Origin: an uncultured Sphingobacteriaceae bacterium
GTDB taxonomy: Bacteria; Bacteroidota; Bacteroidia; Sphingobacteriales; Sphingobacteriaceae
Length of the DNA stretch: 64,000 nucleotides
Assembly (NCBI GenBank): GCA_946480915.1
Contig: CAMLLO010000018.1
Location: 1 to 64,000, forward strand
Direction of reading: 5' to 3'
Shown in pieces: positions 26,409 to 34,953 of the stretch. A model generated the notes under the pieces. It searched no databases, was not told the DNA's origin, and saw nothing but the letters and a program-made list of their open reading frames with translations. A program made the position numbers and the translations under genes. How positions within the stretch are numbered: position 1 is the first letter of the stretch; every line of letters starts with the position of its first letter.

Positions 26409-26918
26409 TTAACCCTTATATCCTAACTTTTGAAAAAGCATATACGTTAGCCATAATGGGCCCGTAAGCAAAGACTTAAGGTTTGAGGAAAGCGATGGAA
26501 CTTTCCCCTCATATCTGTAACCTATAAATTGTAAGATTAAACCAAATAGAAATATCCCCATGCTAATAATTCCCATCTGGGGCCAGTTATTCTGGATATG
26601 AAGTTTTTCTAATCCAACTATGCCTGCAGAAAACACAAACACAAACAATAAAATACCATAAGAAAGAACAGGTGATATTCTATAATAATAGTAAATTGAA
26701 AATGCTATCAAAAAAGAGGCCCAATTAACAAACCCATTGTACTTTCCCAAAAAAGATAAATATGGAAAAGGGATAGACCAAACAATACCTAAGGCACCAA
26801 AGATTAACAGTGGAACACAAATCCATTGTATGTCCCGGTTAGCTTGGTTTTTGTGAAAAGCAGAATAGTTGTCGATTATAAGATTGAGCTTTTTTTTAAG
26901 CTCTTGCCTGTTTACCAT
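26409..26918 (-). CDS. DUF962 / Mpo1-like membrane protein, divergent
   Basis: A 169-residue protein with about four membrane helices. It resembles the DUF962 family, named after yeast Mpo1, an Fe(II) dioxygenase that shortens 2-hydroxy fatty acids. The resemblance is clearest in YSAFHKNQANRDIQWICVP (residues 18-36) and LQFIGYRYEGKVPSLSSNL near residue 135, followed by LLTGPLW. Compared with the family pattern as I remember it, one histidine (His22) is kept, but the second is Gln31 and the third, usually GHxxEG, is Tyr. The protein may therefore lack iron binding or use another function. Confidence 0.7.
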   Translation of the reverse strand: MVNRQELKKKLNLIIDNYSAFHKNQANRDIQWICVPLLIFGALGIVWSIPFPYLSFLGKYNGFVNWASFLIAFSIYYYYRISPVLSYGILLFVFVFSAGIVGLEKLHIQNNWPQMGIISMGIFLFGLILQFIGYRYEGKVPSLSSNLKSLLTGPLWLTYMLFQKLGYKG

Positions 26919-26926
26919 AATGGAAG

Positions 26927-26934
26927 CAAATATA
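26927..26934 (-). promoter_or_regulatory. -7 box of the DUF962 gene
   Basis: The minus strand reads TATATTTG, an exact -7 match ending eight bases before the start at 26918. The mRNA would be nearly leaderless. Confidence 0.6.
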
Positions 26935-26987
26935 AATCAATAAGGCTGCAAGGAAGGAGATAAATATCCCTGGAATATTTATAAAAT

Positions 26988-27012
26988 AAAAAGTGCTGAA
27001 AAAATCCAGCAC
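26988..27012 (-). terminator. rny terminator
   Basis: GTGCTG and CAGCAC (26993-26998, 27007-27012) pair around an 8-base loop, and TTTTT follows on the minus strand. It lies 24 bases beyond the rny stop. Confidence 0.8.
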
Positions 27013-27035
27013 CTCTTTATTTTATACTTTGTATG

Positions 27036-28589
27036 TTATTTCGCGTACGAAACCGACCTGGTTTCACGAATAACAGTAACTTTAATCTGACCTGGATAGG
27101 TCATTTCAGTTTGAATTCTATTTGAAATATCGGCTGCTAAAATTTCAGCCTGGTCATCAGTAACACGTTCACTCTCTACAACTACCCGTAATTCACGACC
27201 GGCCTGAATAGCAAAAGTTTTTTCGACACCAGGATAGGACAATGCCAGCTCTTCAAGCTCTTTTAGTCGCTTAATATAACTTTCTACCACTTCGCGACGA
27301 GCCCCAGGACGAGCGCCTGATATTGCATCACACGCCTGAATAACAGGTGAAATCATCGAGGTCATTTCGATTTCATCGTGGTGAGCACCAATGGCATTAC
27401 AAACTTCAGGATGTTCCTTATATTTTTCTGCAAGTTGCATGCCCAGAATTGCGTGTGGCAATTCAGGATTATCATCAGGCACTTTACCAATATCATGCAG
27501 AAGTCCGGCACGTTTAGCCAATTTCACATTTAAGCCGAGCTCAGAAGCCATTGTTGCGCAGAAATTCGCCACCTCACGCGAGTGCTGCAACAGATTCTGG
27601 CCGTAAGACGAACGATAGCGCATCCGACCAACCATACGAATCAACTCAGGGTGCAGACCATGAATTCCAAGGTCGATAACAGTACGCTCACCAATCTCTA
27701 CTATTTCGTCTTCAATCTGCTTACGGGTTTTTGCTACAACTTCTTCAATCCGCGCAGGGTGAATACGACCATCTGTTACCAAACGATGTAAAGCCAATCG
27801 GGCAATTTCTCTTCTCACTGGATCAAATCCTGACAGAATTATGGCTTCCGGTGTATCATCAACAATAATTTCGACGCCGGTTGCCGCTTCTAAAGCACGA
27901 ATATTCCTACCCTCTCTTCCAATTACACGACCTTTAATTTCATCACTTTCGATATTGAAAATTGAAACAGTGTTTTCGATCGCAGCTTCTGTAGCCGTAC
28001 GTTGAATCGTCTGAATTACGACCTTTTTAGCCTCTTTACTTGCAGTAAGTTTAGCTTCATCAACAATGTCTTTAATCTGCATCATTGCTTTTGACCGAGC
28101 TTCCTCTTTTAAAGAATCAACCAGTTGGTTTCTTGCGTCATCGGCAGATAAACCGGCGATGGTTTCAAGCTGACTGATATGTTGATTTTTTAAAACTTCA
28201 ACTTCTTCCTGCTTCTTTTGGGCTATCTCTGTTTGCCTTTCAAGGTTCTTACGTTGATTGTCAAGATCCTGTTCCTTTTTGTTCAGGTTTTCTAAACGCT
28301 GATTTAAAGATTGCTCCTTTTGCTTGATCGAGTTTTCACGCTGATTAATTGAATTATTCTTTGCGTTGATCTCTTGTTCATGCTCGCTTTTTAATTGAAG
28401 AAACTTTTCCTTAGCTTCTAATAACTTATTCTTCTTTAAAATTTCAGCATTATTCTCAGCGTCTTTTAATATTTTCTTGACTTTGTTCTGCGCTGCAACT
28501 TCCTGATTTTTCAATAAGGTACGGAGCATAAAACGCCCTATACCAATACCTACTACCAGTCCTAATAAAATGTATCCGATTATCTCCAT
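27036..28589 (-). CDS. rny: Ribonuclease Y
   Basis: RNase Y is a membrane-anchored endonuclease that starts mRNA decay. The 517-residue protein has one N-terminal membrane helix ([18 protein letters not shown]), a long coiled coil rich in Glu, Lys and Gln (about 30-200), a KH domain with [20 protein letters not shown], and an HD domain with [13 protein letters not shown] and [12 protein letters not shown]. All expected catalytic residues are present and the length is standard. It lies downstream of zapA; the 207 bases between them contain a probable structured RNA. Confidence 0.96.
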   Translation of the reverse strand: MEIIGYILLGLVVGIGIGRFMLRTLLKNQEVAAQNKVKKILKDAENNAEILKKNKLLEAKEKFLQLKSEHEQEINAKNNSINQRENSIKQKEQSLNQRLENLNKKEQDLDNQRKNLERQTEIAQKKQEEVEVLKNQHISQLETIAGLSADDARNQLVDSLKEEARSKAMMQIKDIVDEAKLTASKEAKKVVIQTIQRTATEAAIENTVSIFNIESDEIKGRVIGREGRNIRALEAATGVEIIVDDTPEAIILSGFDPVRREIARLALHRLVTDGRIHPARIEEVVAKTRKQIEDEIVEIGERTVIDLGIHGLHPELIRMVGRMRYRSSYGQNLLQHSREVANFCATMASELGLNVKLAKRAGLLHDIGKVPDDNPELPHAILGMQLAEKYKEHPEVCNAIGAHHDEIEMTSMISPVIQACDAISGARPGARREVVESYIKRLKELEELALSYPGVEKTFAIQAGRELRVVVESERVTDDQAEILAADISNRIQTEMTYPGQIKVTVIRETRSVSYAK

Positions 28590-28603
28590 AGTACTTTTTT
28601 AAT

Positions 28604-28786
28604 AAAAAAACCGCAATAAAATATAAGCTCCAGTATTGTAAAACTTCATTAAGCACGATTAAGTCTTGATCCTAATCAACTGAATACAGGTGATTTACAT
28701 CTTTCCGACTTCGTTAATATTGAAGTGTTAAGTTTATTAATAGTGAAACTTAATTTAACTGCGGTTAAATCTTTGCCCTAATATAA
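28604..28786 (-). ncRNA. ssrS: Probable 6S RNA
   Basis: The gap between zapA and rny can fold, as minus-strand RNA, into a long rod. The closing stem is AACCGCA (28766 to 28760) with TGCGGTT (28615 to 28609), about 158 bases apart; seven A on the plus strand at 28604-28610 give a T-run on the RNA side. Inside, ACTTCA pairs with TGAAGT and CGAAGTC with GACTT plus CG, leaving an irregular bulged rod like 6S RNA. 6S RNA binds the housekeeping RNA polymerase. Its position beside zapA is also familiar from other bacteria. TATATTAG near 28779-28786 may be its -7 box. No covariance search was possible. Confidence 0.55.
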
Positions 28787-28796
28787 AGAACGTAAA

Positions 28797-29087
28797 TTAC
28801 TTTGAAAAGAAGTTGTTAAGCATCTGATCTAACTGATAAACCTTATCGGCCACTTCCGTATCTTCATCAACTCTTTTCTTATCGGCTTTTAATGTCGCTG
28901 TTGCATAATGCAATACACACATCGACAATAAATCTTGTTTATCTCTGACCGCATAATTGTCTTGAAACTCTTTTATACGATCATTTATAATCTTAGCTGC
29001 CCGCCTAATCATTTCTTCCTCTTCCATGTTCACTCTTAAAGGGTAAACACGGTCAGCAATATTTATTTTAATGGAGATTTCTCCCAT
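28797..29087 (-). CDS. zapA: Cell division protein ZapA
   Basis: ZapA binds FtsZ and bundles its filaments at the division ring. The 96-residue protein has the family pattern: an N-terminal IKINIADRVYPLRVNMEEEE beta segment, then a helix with RRAAKIINDRIKEF and a C-terminal coiled coil. It follows the coiled-coil protein by 22 bases and lies in the pheT-coiled coil-zapA-rny order on one strand, which implies co-transcription or shared regulation with division and translation genes. Confidence 0.9.
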   Translation of the reverse strand: MGEISIKINIADRVYPLRVNMEEEEMIRRAAKIINDRIKEFQDNYAVRDKQDLLSMCVLHYATATLKADKKRVDEDTEVADKVYQLDQMLNNFFSK

Positions 29088-29109
29088 TTGGCTTTAGTTT
29101 CACGTTATA

Positions 29110-29418
29110 TTACTTCTTTAGCAATACAATGCACTTATCAATTTCTCGCACAAAATCGCTAATTTTTTGCTTTATGTCAAGCGTTTTTTCATCGCTTGAT
29201 ATTTGTGTCACCGGAATACCCTCTAAAGACCTAGCAAGTTTCAATGCTTTTAACTTTTCCTCCAGGTCAGAAATTTTGGATTTGTTGTCATCCAAATTGG
29301 CCTCCAATGCCTTATTCTCTTGTTTTAAAAGATTATTCTCTTCCTGTAAAACCTCACACAACTCTAAAAGCCGCTGTGTTCTGTCGAGTACATTTGTTAA
29401 TTGGCCTGCTAAGGACAT
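29110..29418 (-). CDS. Coiled-coil protein next to zapA
   Basis: A 102-residue protein dominated by a leucine- and glutamate-rich heptad pattern (about 5-62), followed by a second helical segment near the end (KQKISDFVREIDKCIVLLKK). I recognise no database family with certainty. It resembles ZapB in being small, coiled-coil and partnered by position with ZapA, so a division role is an inference. It lies between pheT and zapA on the same strand and is probably co-transcribed. It is not a shadow, since it fills the gap in a consistent operon. Confidence 0.65.
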   Translation of the reverse strand: MSLAGQLTNVLDRTQRLLELCEVLQEENNLLKQENKALEANLDDNKSKISDLEEKLKALKLARSLEGIPVTQISSDEKTLDIKQKISDFVREIDKCIVLLKK

Positions 29419-29466
29419 GTTCTTTAATATTGAAGGTTAATTAATAAGTGATTGATTATCCTTTTA

Positions 29467-31866
29467 TCACTTTCTAATTTCCGCTCCCAGTTCTTTTTCG
29501 AAAATACCAATTAATTTACTCATTACCGAATCAATCTGCTTATCGGTAAGAGTTTTTTCTTCATCCTGCAAAAGAAAACTCAATGCATATGATTTTTTAT
29601 TCTCAGGAAGCTTCTCTCCTTCATATACATCAAATACATTAACCTCTTTCAACAAACTTCTCTCTGATTTTAACGCTATTGCTTCCAACTGACTAAACGC
29701 AATATCCTTATTGATCAACAAAGAAAGATCTCTTCGAACAGATGGCGTTTTAGGTACATCTTTAAAGGTTATCTTATTTTTCCTGATGGATTTCAAAACT
29801 AAATCCCAGTTAAAATCGGCAAAGAAAACTTCTTTTTCGATATCTAATTTCTTTAAGGCTATTTTCGAAACCAATCCAAAAGAAACTAACGTTTGCTCAC
29901 CTTTTCTATATTGGTGTGCTTGTTGAAAGTTTGCGCTATCGAAGTTACCTTCTGATAATCCAGAAATATTCAGTCGTTTTATTATGGCGTCCACTGCTCC
30001 TTTTAAGTTGTAAAAGGAAGTTTGGCTATTGCCGTGGTTCCACTGCTGACTGAAATTCCGCCCTGTAATAAAAATTCCAAACCGAAAATTCTCACTGTAT
30101 CCTGCATCAGAAGTGGAGTATACTTTTCCAAACTCATAGAGCTTCAAATCTGCGTTTTTACGATTCTGATTATATGCTATCGCTTCGAGTCCTGAGTAAA
30201 GAAGGGTTTGGCGCATGGTATCCAAATCGCTACTCAGTGGATTTAAAATACGGACAGCAGTTTCAGGTTGCTGATCATATGCTGATTTAGTCAACGAGTT
30301 CGACAAGATTTCTGAAAACCCATTTGCTGTTAATAAATCGGCTATCTGATTCTGAACTGCTTCTTTATCCGGTTTAACCGAATTAGTTAAAGAAGCCCGG
30401 ACTTGGGATGGAATGGCAATATTGTTATATCCGTAAATACGAAGTACTTCTTCAATAATATCCACTTCACGGGTAACATCTACTTTGAAAGGCGGAACCT
30501 CAAGATTTAAGACATCTTTAGTTTCATTCACGATCGAAATCCCCAGGGCTTCGATAATGCTTTTAATCGTTTCTTGTGGGATCTCCTCACCGATTAAGCG
30601 ATTAATATTTTGATAAGAAACAGAAACATTAAACGGAGCCGCGGGCGCAGGGTAAAAGTCCGAAATCTCGGAAGAGATCTCAGCACCGGCAAGTTCTTTT
30701 AGTAATAATGCGGCTCTTTTAATTGCAAAAACTGTCATTTCAGGATCAGTACCGCGTTCAAAGCGAAAGGATGCATCTGTTTTCAAGCCATGCCGCTTTG
30801 ACGTTTTTCTAACTGATACCGAATTGAAATATGCACTTTCGAGAAAAACTCTAGTGGTTGATCTTTTAACCCCTGAAGTAATTCCACCAAAAACACCTGC
30901 GATACACATAGGCGACTCGGCATTACAAATCATCAGATCTTCTGAAGATAGTTTGCGTTCTACATCGTCTAAGGTTGTAAATAAAGTACCCTCAGAGCTG
31001 TTTTTTACAATAACCTGGGCACCTTTAATTTCATCGGCATCAAAGGCGTGTAATGGCTGACCAAGTTCGTGAAGAACATAATTTGTAACGTCGACCACGT
31101 TATTTACCGGACGAACACCAATGATCTTCAATTTATCCTTCAGCCAATCGGGAGACTCTTTAACTTCTACGCCTGTTAAGGTCACTGATGTATATCTCGG
31201 ACAAGCCTCAATATTCTCAACCTTCACAGGAATTGACAAATTATGGTTATCTGGTTTAAATGCAGACACATCCGGCATACTGATCGATGTTCGAAGATAG
31301 GCTGCCAAATCTCTGGCGACGCCTAAATGTGAAGCTGCATCAGCACGGTTAGGCGTTAAGCCAATTTCAAAAAGGAAATCATCGCTGATATTGAAATATT
31401 CTTTTGCGGACTCTCCTATAGGAGCGTCATCTTGCAAAACCATGATACCTTCATGAGACGCACCGAGACCAATCTCGTCTTCTGCGCAAATCATGCCTTC
31501 AGAAACCTCGCCCCTAATTTTGGATTTATTTATTTTGAAAGCCTCTCCGCCAGTTGGATAAACCGTTGTCCCTACCGTTGCAACTACTACTTTTTGACCT
31601 GCAGCAACATTCGCAGCACCGCAAACTACCTGTATATCTTCGGCGGCACCAACGTCAACTTTAGTGATTCGCAGACGATCAGCATTAGGATGTTGAACAC
31701 ATTCATTAACATACCCAATTACCAGGCCTTCCAAACCTCCGGGAACAGTTTGCACCTTATCTACACTTTCAACCTCCAGACCAATCGCTGTTAATATTTG
31801 TGATATCTCGTCCGGCGACAGATCAGTATTTATAAACTGTTTTAGCCAGTTATATGAAATCTTCAT
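29467..31866 (-). CDS. pheT: Phenylalanine-tRNA ligase beta subunit
   Basis: The large subunit of the alpha2-beta2 enzyme that charges tRNA-Phe. The 799-residue protein has the expected order: an N-terminal tRNA-binding (EMAP-like) domain (about 40-150), the B3/B4 editing domain (GLKTDASFRFERGTDPE near 355), the B5 DNA-binding-like region, a catalytic-like core, and the C-terminal FDX-ACB anticodon-binding domain (PSVRRDLSLLINKDIAFSQL). No pheS lies in the window, which is usual when the genes are split. Confidence 0.96.
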   Translation of the reverse strand: MKISYNWLKQFINTDLSPDEISQILTAIGLEVESVDKVQTVPGGLEGLVIGYVNECVQHPNADRLRITKVDVGAAEDIQVVCGAANVAAGQKVVVATVGTTVYPTGGEAFKINKSKIRGEVSEGMICAEDEIGLGASHEGIMVLQDDAPIGESAKEYFNISDDFLFEIGLTPNRADAASHLGVARDLAAYLRTSISMPDVSAFKPDNHNLSIPVKVENIEACPRYTSVTLTGVEVKESPDWLKDKLKIIGVRPVNNVVDVTNYVLHELGQPLHAFDADEIKGAQVIVKNSSEGTLFTTLDDVERKLSSEDLMICNAESPMCIAGVFGGITSGVKRSTTRVFLESAYFNSVSVRKTSKRHGLKTDASFRFERGTDPEMTVFAIKRAALLLKELAGAEISSEISDFYPAPAAPFNVSVSYQNINRLIGEEIPQETIKSIIEALGISIVNETKDVLNLEVPPFKVDVTREVDIIEEVLRIYGYNNIAIPSQVRASLTNSVKPDKEAVQNQIADLLTANGFSEILSNSLTKSAYDQQPETAVRILNPLSSDLDTMRQTLLYSGLEAIAYNQNRKNADLKLYEFGKVYSTSDAGYSENFRFGIFITGRNFSQQWNHGNSQTSFYNLKGAVDAIIKRLNISGLSEGNFDSANFQQAHQYRKGEQTLVSFGLVSKIALKKLDIEKEVFFADFNWDLVLKSIRKNKITFKDVPKTPSVRRDLSLLINKDIAFSQLEAIALKSERSLLKEVNVFDVYEGEKLPENKKSYALSFLLQDEEKTLTDKQIDSVMSKLIGIFEKELGAEIRK

Positions 31867-31887
31867 TTAATTTTTAATGATAAACGG

Positions 31888-31895
31888 CAAAGATA
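31888..31895 (-). promoter_or_regulatory. -7 box of pheT
   Basis: CAAAGATA on the plus strand reads TATCTTTG on the minus strand, an exact -7 box, about 21 bases before the start at 31866. A heptamer repeat block lies immediately upstream. Confidence 0.65.
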
Positions 31896-31903
31896 GAAAA
31901 AAG

Positions 31904-31985
31904 TGAAAGGTGAAAGGTAAAAGCTGAAAGGTAAAAGGATGAAAAAAAGATTAAGAGGTAAAAGGTGAAAGGTTGAAGGTGAAAG
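31904..31985. repeat. Heptamer repeats TGAAAGG/TAAAAGG
   Basis: Five contiguous 7-base units run from 31904 to 31938 (TGAAAGG, TGAAAGG, TAAAAGC, TGAAAGG, TAAAAGG), and a second block from 31959 to 31985 repeats the same motif with small changes. A 20-base AAG-rich stretch separates them. The array lies just upstream of the pheT -7 box and downstream of radC. Confidence 0.7.
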
Positions 31986-32059
31986 ATTCTGGGCCAATAC
32001 TGCCGACTATCAAGATCTTTTACTTTTGCCAATTTCCTTACTATTCTTTACTACATCTG

Positions 32060-32758
32060 TCAGAGCATTCCTTCATCAGCAAAACTAAAGTAGGACGCAT
32101 TGGTAAATATGACATGGTCAAGAACAGAAATATCCAGAAGCTGACCACAGTCGCGCAGTTTTCTTGTAAGATTAATATCGGCCTGACTGGGTTTTAAGTT
32201 TCCTGATGGATGGTTATGCGTTAATATAATTGAGGCCGCGTGATTTTCTAAAGCCGCCTGGAAAATGATTTTTGGATCGGCTACCGTGCCTGCCTGACCA
32301 CCTTTCGATATCAGATGCTGTGAGAGCACATTATTTGCCCTGTTCAAGAGCACGATCCAAAACTCTTCGTGATTTAAATCAGCAAAAAAACGACTCATCA
32401 GATTGAAAATATCTTTGCTGCAACTTATCTGACTTGTTTTTGGAGCTTCAATTTCTCTACGGCGCCTCCCCAATTCTAACGCAGATATTATAGAAATTGC
32501 TTTAGCCTCTCCAATTCCCTTGAACTTTGAAAGTTCGTTTACCGATAAGCGCCCAAGTTTATCCAAATCACTGTCGAGCGAATGAAGAATTCGTTTACTT
32601 AACTCAACAGCGGTTTCCTGGCGGTTACCCGAACCTATGAGTATGGCTATCAATTCGGCATCAGTCAAACTTCTTCTGCCTAAACTTAATAACTTCTCTC
32701 TTGGCCGGTCCTCTTCGGCCCATGATTTAATTGTGATTTTGTCTTTATAGGTTTCCAT
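32060..32758 (-). CDS. radC: RadC-family JAB/MPN domain protein
   Basis: A 232-residue protein with an N-terminal helix-hairpin-helix part (LGRRSLTDAELIAILIGSG, about 25-43, and SKFKGIGEAKA) and a C-terminal JAB/MPN metalloprotease-like domain with HNHPSGNLKPSQAD, the zinc-binding JAMM motif. The name suggests DNA repair, but a repair role in this family is doubtful; the biochemical activity is unproven. rpsT lies just upstream on the same strand with its own terminator. Confidence 0.88.
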   Translation of the reverse strand: METYKDKITIKSWAEEDRPREKLLSLGRRSLTDAELIAILIGSGNRQETAVELSKRILHSLDSDLDKLGRLSVNELSKFKGIGEAKAISIISALELGRRRREIEAPKTSQISCSKDIFNLMSRFFADLNHEEFWIVLLNRANNVLSQHLISKGGQAGTVADPKIIFQAALENHAASIILTHNHPSGNLKPSQADINLTRKLRDCGQLLDISVLDHVIFTNASYFSFADEGML

Positions 32759-32790
32759 TGCCTAAAACTATAAAAACGATGGTACAAAAC

Positions 32791-32822
32791 AAAAAAGGGG
32801 GACACTTTACAGCATCCCCCTT
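32791..32822 (-). terminator. rpsT terminator
   Basis: On the minus strand AAGGGGGA and TCCCCCTT form an 8-bp stem followed by TTTTTT. It lies about 20 bases past the rpsT stop. Confidence 0.85.
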
Positions 32823-32840
32823 CTACTATTGAGAAATCTC

Positions 32841-33095
32841 TTATTTTAAGCCATTAACAAACTTAGTCAGTTTTGACTTATTGTTAGATGCCTTGTTTTT
32901 ATGGATAACATTTTTCTTTGAAAGACGATCAAGCATTGATATAACTTTAGACAAAATTGGAGTCGCCTCTTCTTTTGATGTTGCACCACGTAATTTTTTT
33001 ATCGCAGTACGAGTAGTTTTCGCCTGATAGCGATTACGTAAACGTTTAGCTGCATTTGCTCTGATTCTCTTTAACGCTGATTTATGATTTGCCAT
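32841..33095 (-). CDS. rpsT: 30S ribosomal protein S20
   Basis: An 84-residue, very basic, helical ribosomal protein that binds 16S rRNA. The opening ANHKSALKRIRANAAKRLRN is the family signature, and LDRLSKKNVIHKNKASNNKS near the end fits the conserved helix. Standard length. It is transcribed alone, with a promoter upstream and a strong terminator downstream. Confidence 0.97.
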   Translation of the reverse strand: MANHKSALKRIRANAAKRLRNRYQAKTTRTAIKKLRGATSKEEATPILSKVISMLDRLSKKNVIHKNKASNNKSKLTKFVNGLK

Positions 33096-33129
33096 TTGTA
33101 AGCTTTTTGTCCGTCTTATTTTAGGACTG

Positions 33130-33137
33130 CAAATATA
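33130..33137 (-). promoter_or_regulatory. -7 box of rpsT
   Basis: CAAATATA on the plus strand reads TATATTTG on the minus strand, an exact -7 box. The leader to the start at 33095 is about 30 bases. Confidence 0.6.
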
Positions 33138-33206
33138 AGGTGAACTATTTAAAAATCAAACACTATTGCTAAAAATATTTCTTTATCTAAAATAAACCTA
33201 ATCTCC

Positions 33207-33214
33207 TATCTTTC
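33207..33214 (+). promoter_or_regulatory. Possible -7 box of the phospholipase C-like gene
   Basis: TATCTTTC is one base off the consensus and lies 17 bases before the ATG at 33232. Confidence 0.4.
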
Positions 33215-33231
33215 ACGCTCCTAAGAAACCT

Positions 33232-34200
33232 ATGATAAAAAGAATAATATACCTGTTAACTGTTGTAGCAATCGCTATTATTTGTTCGTCCTGGGGCTTT
33301 TTCGCACATAAAAAAATCAATCGGCTTGCAGTTTTTACATTACCATCAGGAATGATTAAATTCTACAAGAGCAACATTTACTACTTAACCGAGCATGCTG
33401 TTGATCCGGACAAACGCCGGTACGCCGACTCCGCTGAAGCTGCCCGTCATTATTTGGATGCAGATCATTTCGGAGCGTCCCCTTTTGATAGCATTCCGGA
33501 AAAATGGAAAGAAGCAGTTGATAAGCTTTCTGAAGATACATTAAAAACCTATGGAATTATTCCCTGGCAAATACAACGGAGCTATTATTCTTTAGTTAAA
33601 GCTTTCGAGAACCGAGATTCATCTAAAATATTGAAATATTCAGCAGATCTGGGTCACTATATTTCGGATGCTCATGTACCTCTTCACACCACAGAAAACC
33701 ACAACGGCCAACTTACCAATCAGGTGGGCATTCATGCATTTTGGGAGAGCCGTTTGCCAGAACTCTATTCCCGAGACTATGATTTCTTTGTAGGAAAGGC
33801 CAACTACATCGAAAATCCACTAAAAGAAGCATGGAAAATACTGAGAAACACATATTCTTATAAAGACTCAGTTCTTTTAATTGAAGCCCGACTTTCTAAG
33901 AAGTTCGCGAGTGATAGAAAATTCAGCTTCTCGGAGCGAAACGGTCTTGTAGTGAAGGAGTATTCGGGAGAGTATTCAAACGCCTACCACAAAGCCTTAA
34001 ACGGGATGGTTGAGCGACAAATGCGCTCCTCTATTCTTGAGGTAGGAAGCTTCTGGTATTCTGCATGGGTTGATGCCGGCCAGCCTGCCCTAAATCAATG
34101 GAAGAAAGGTGAGTTAACTGAAAAAGAGAAAACCCTTGCAGAAAAGGAAGAACTTCTTTTCAAAAAAGGCCGGATACTTGGAAGAACAGAAGCCGATTAA
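33232..34200 (+). CDS. Zinc-dependent phospholipase C / S1-P1 nuclease-like protein
   Basis: A 322-residue exported protein: an N-terminal hydrophobic segment ending ICSSWGFFAHKKIN, so the mature protein starts near the tryptophan that binds zinc in this fold. Further metal-site residues are in SADLGHYISDAHVPLHTTEN and GIHAFWESRL. The fold is that of zinc phospholipase C and S1/P1 nucleases; which substrate this one cleaves cannot be told from sequence. The C-terminus is a charged helix. Its stop shares the bases TTAA with the convergent dedA stop. Confidence 0.75.
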   Translation: MIKRIIYLLTVVAIAIICSSWGFFAHKKINRLAVFTLPSGMIKFYKSNIYYLTEHAVDPDKRRYADSAEAARHYLDADHFGASPFDSIPEKWKEAVDKLSEDTLKTYGIIPWQIQRSYYSLVKAFENRDSSKILKYSADLGHYISDAHVPLHTTENHNGQLTNQVGIHAFWESRLPELYSRDYDFFVGKANYIENPLKEAWKILRNTYSYKDSVLLIEARLSKKFASDRKFSFSERNGLVVKEYSGEYSNAYHKALNGMVERQMRSSILEVGSFWYSAWVDAGQPALNQWKKGELTEKEKTLAEKEELLFKKGRILGRTEAD

Positions 34201-34874
34201 GCTAGCTTCTCTTTTTTGAATTTGTCTCTGAGTATTTCGATAAAAGGGGGCAATACTGATAAGATTATTATGCCAATTATCACGTAAGTGAAATTTTGCT
34301 TAATAACAGGCAGCCCGCCAAAAAAGAAACCAATAAATAAGAAGCTGGTAACCCATAGAAATCCCCCAATAACATTATAAGAAGCGAATCTTGAATAGGT
34401 CATGGTACCAACACCCGCTACAAAAGGGGCGAAAGTTCTTATGATAGGAATAAAGCGGGCGTAGATAATTGTTTTGCCGCCATGCTTTAGATAAAATTGC
34501 TGAGTTTTATCTAAATATTCTTTTTTAAGTAGTTTATATTTTCCACTAAACGCCCTTGGACCAATATAATCGCCGATCATATAATTGACCATATCGCCCG
34601 TTATGGCAGCTATTAAAAGTAAGCCCCACATCAGCCATATATTCAGATCACTTTCTGGTTTAGCGATAATTGCACCCGCCGCAAAAAGCAAAGAATCGCC
34701 CGGCAAAAAAGGAGTGACCACAAAGCCTGTTTCCGCAAAAATCACTAAAAATAAAATAAGATAGGTCCATGTTTTATATTCACTAACAATATCAACAAGG
34801 TGCTTATCTATATGAAGAATGAAATCAATCAGAGTATGTATAATTTCCAAGATATTTGTTTTTAGAAAGGCCAA
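34197..34874 (-). CDS. DedA-family membrane protein
   Basis: A 225-residue protein of the DedA (SNARE-associated/VTT) family, which contributes to membrane homeostasis and lipid-carrier recycling. The family motifs FAETGFVVTPFLPGDSLLF, GPRAFSGKYKLLKKEY and KTIIYARFIPIIRTFAPFVAG are clear, with membrane helices at both ends and a basic C-terminal tail. Its stop overlaps the convergent phospholipase C-like gene by four bases. Confidence 0.9.
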   Translation of the reverse strand: MAFLKTNILEIIHTLIDFILHIDKHLVDIVSEYKTWTYLILFLVIFAETGFVVTPFLPGDSLLFAAGAIIAKPESDLNIWLMWGLLLIAAITGDMVNYMIGDYIGPRAFSGKYKLLKKEYLDKTQQFYLKHGGKTIIYARFIPIIRTFAPFVAGVGTMTYSRFASYNVIGGFLWVTSFLFIGFFFGGLPVIKQNFTYVIIGIIILSVLPPFIEILRDKFKKEKLA

Positions 34875-34901
34875 AAATAGAAATACTTATCTATATAACT
34901 T

Positions 34902-34928
34902 AAAAAAAAAGTCTGGCAATTGCCAGAC
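34902..34928 (-). terminator. Terminator of the DUF4397 gene
   Basis: GTCTGGCAA and TTGCCAGAC (34911-34928) form a perfect inverted repeat, and the minus strand continues with nine T. It lies 25 bases after the stop. Confidence 0.85.
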
Positions 34929-34953
34929 CTGCTCTTGTCCTATATCTATGGAA

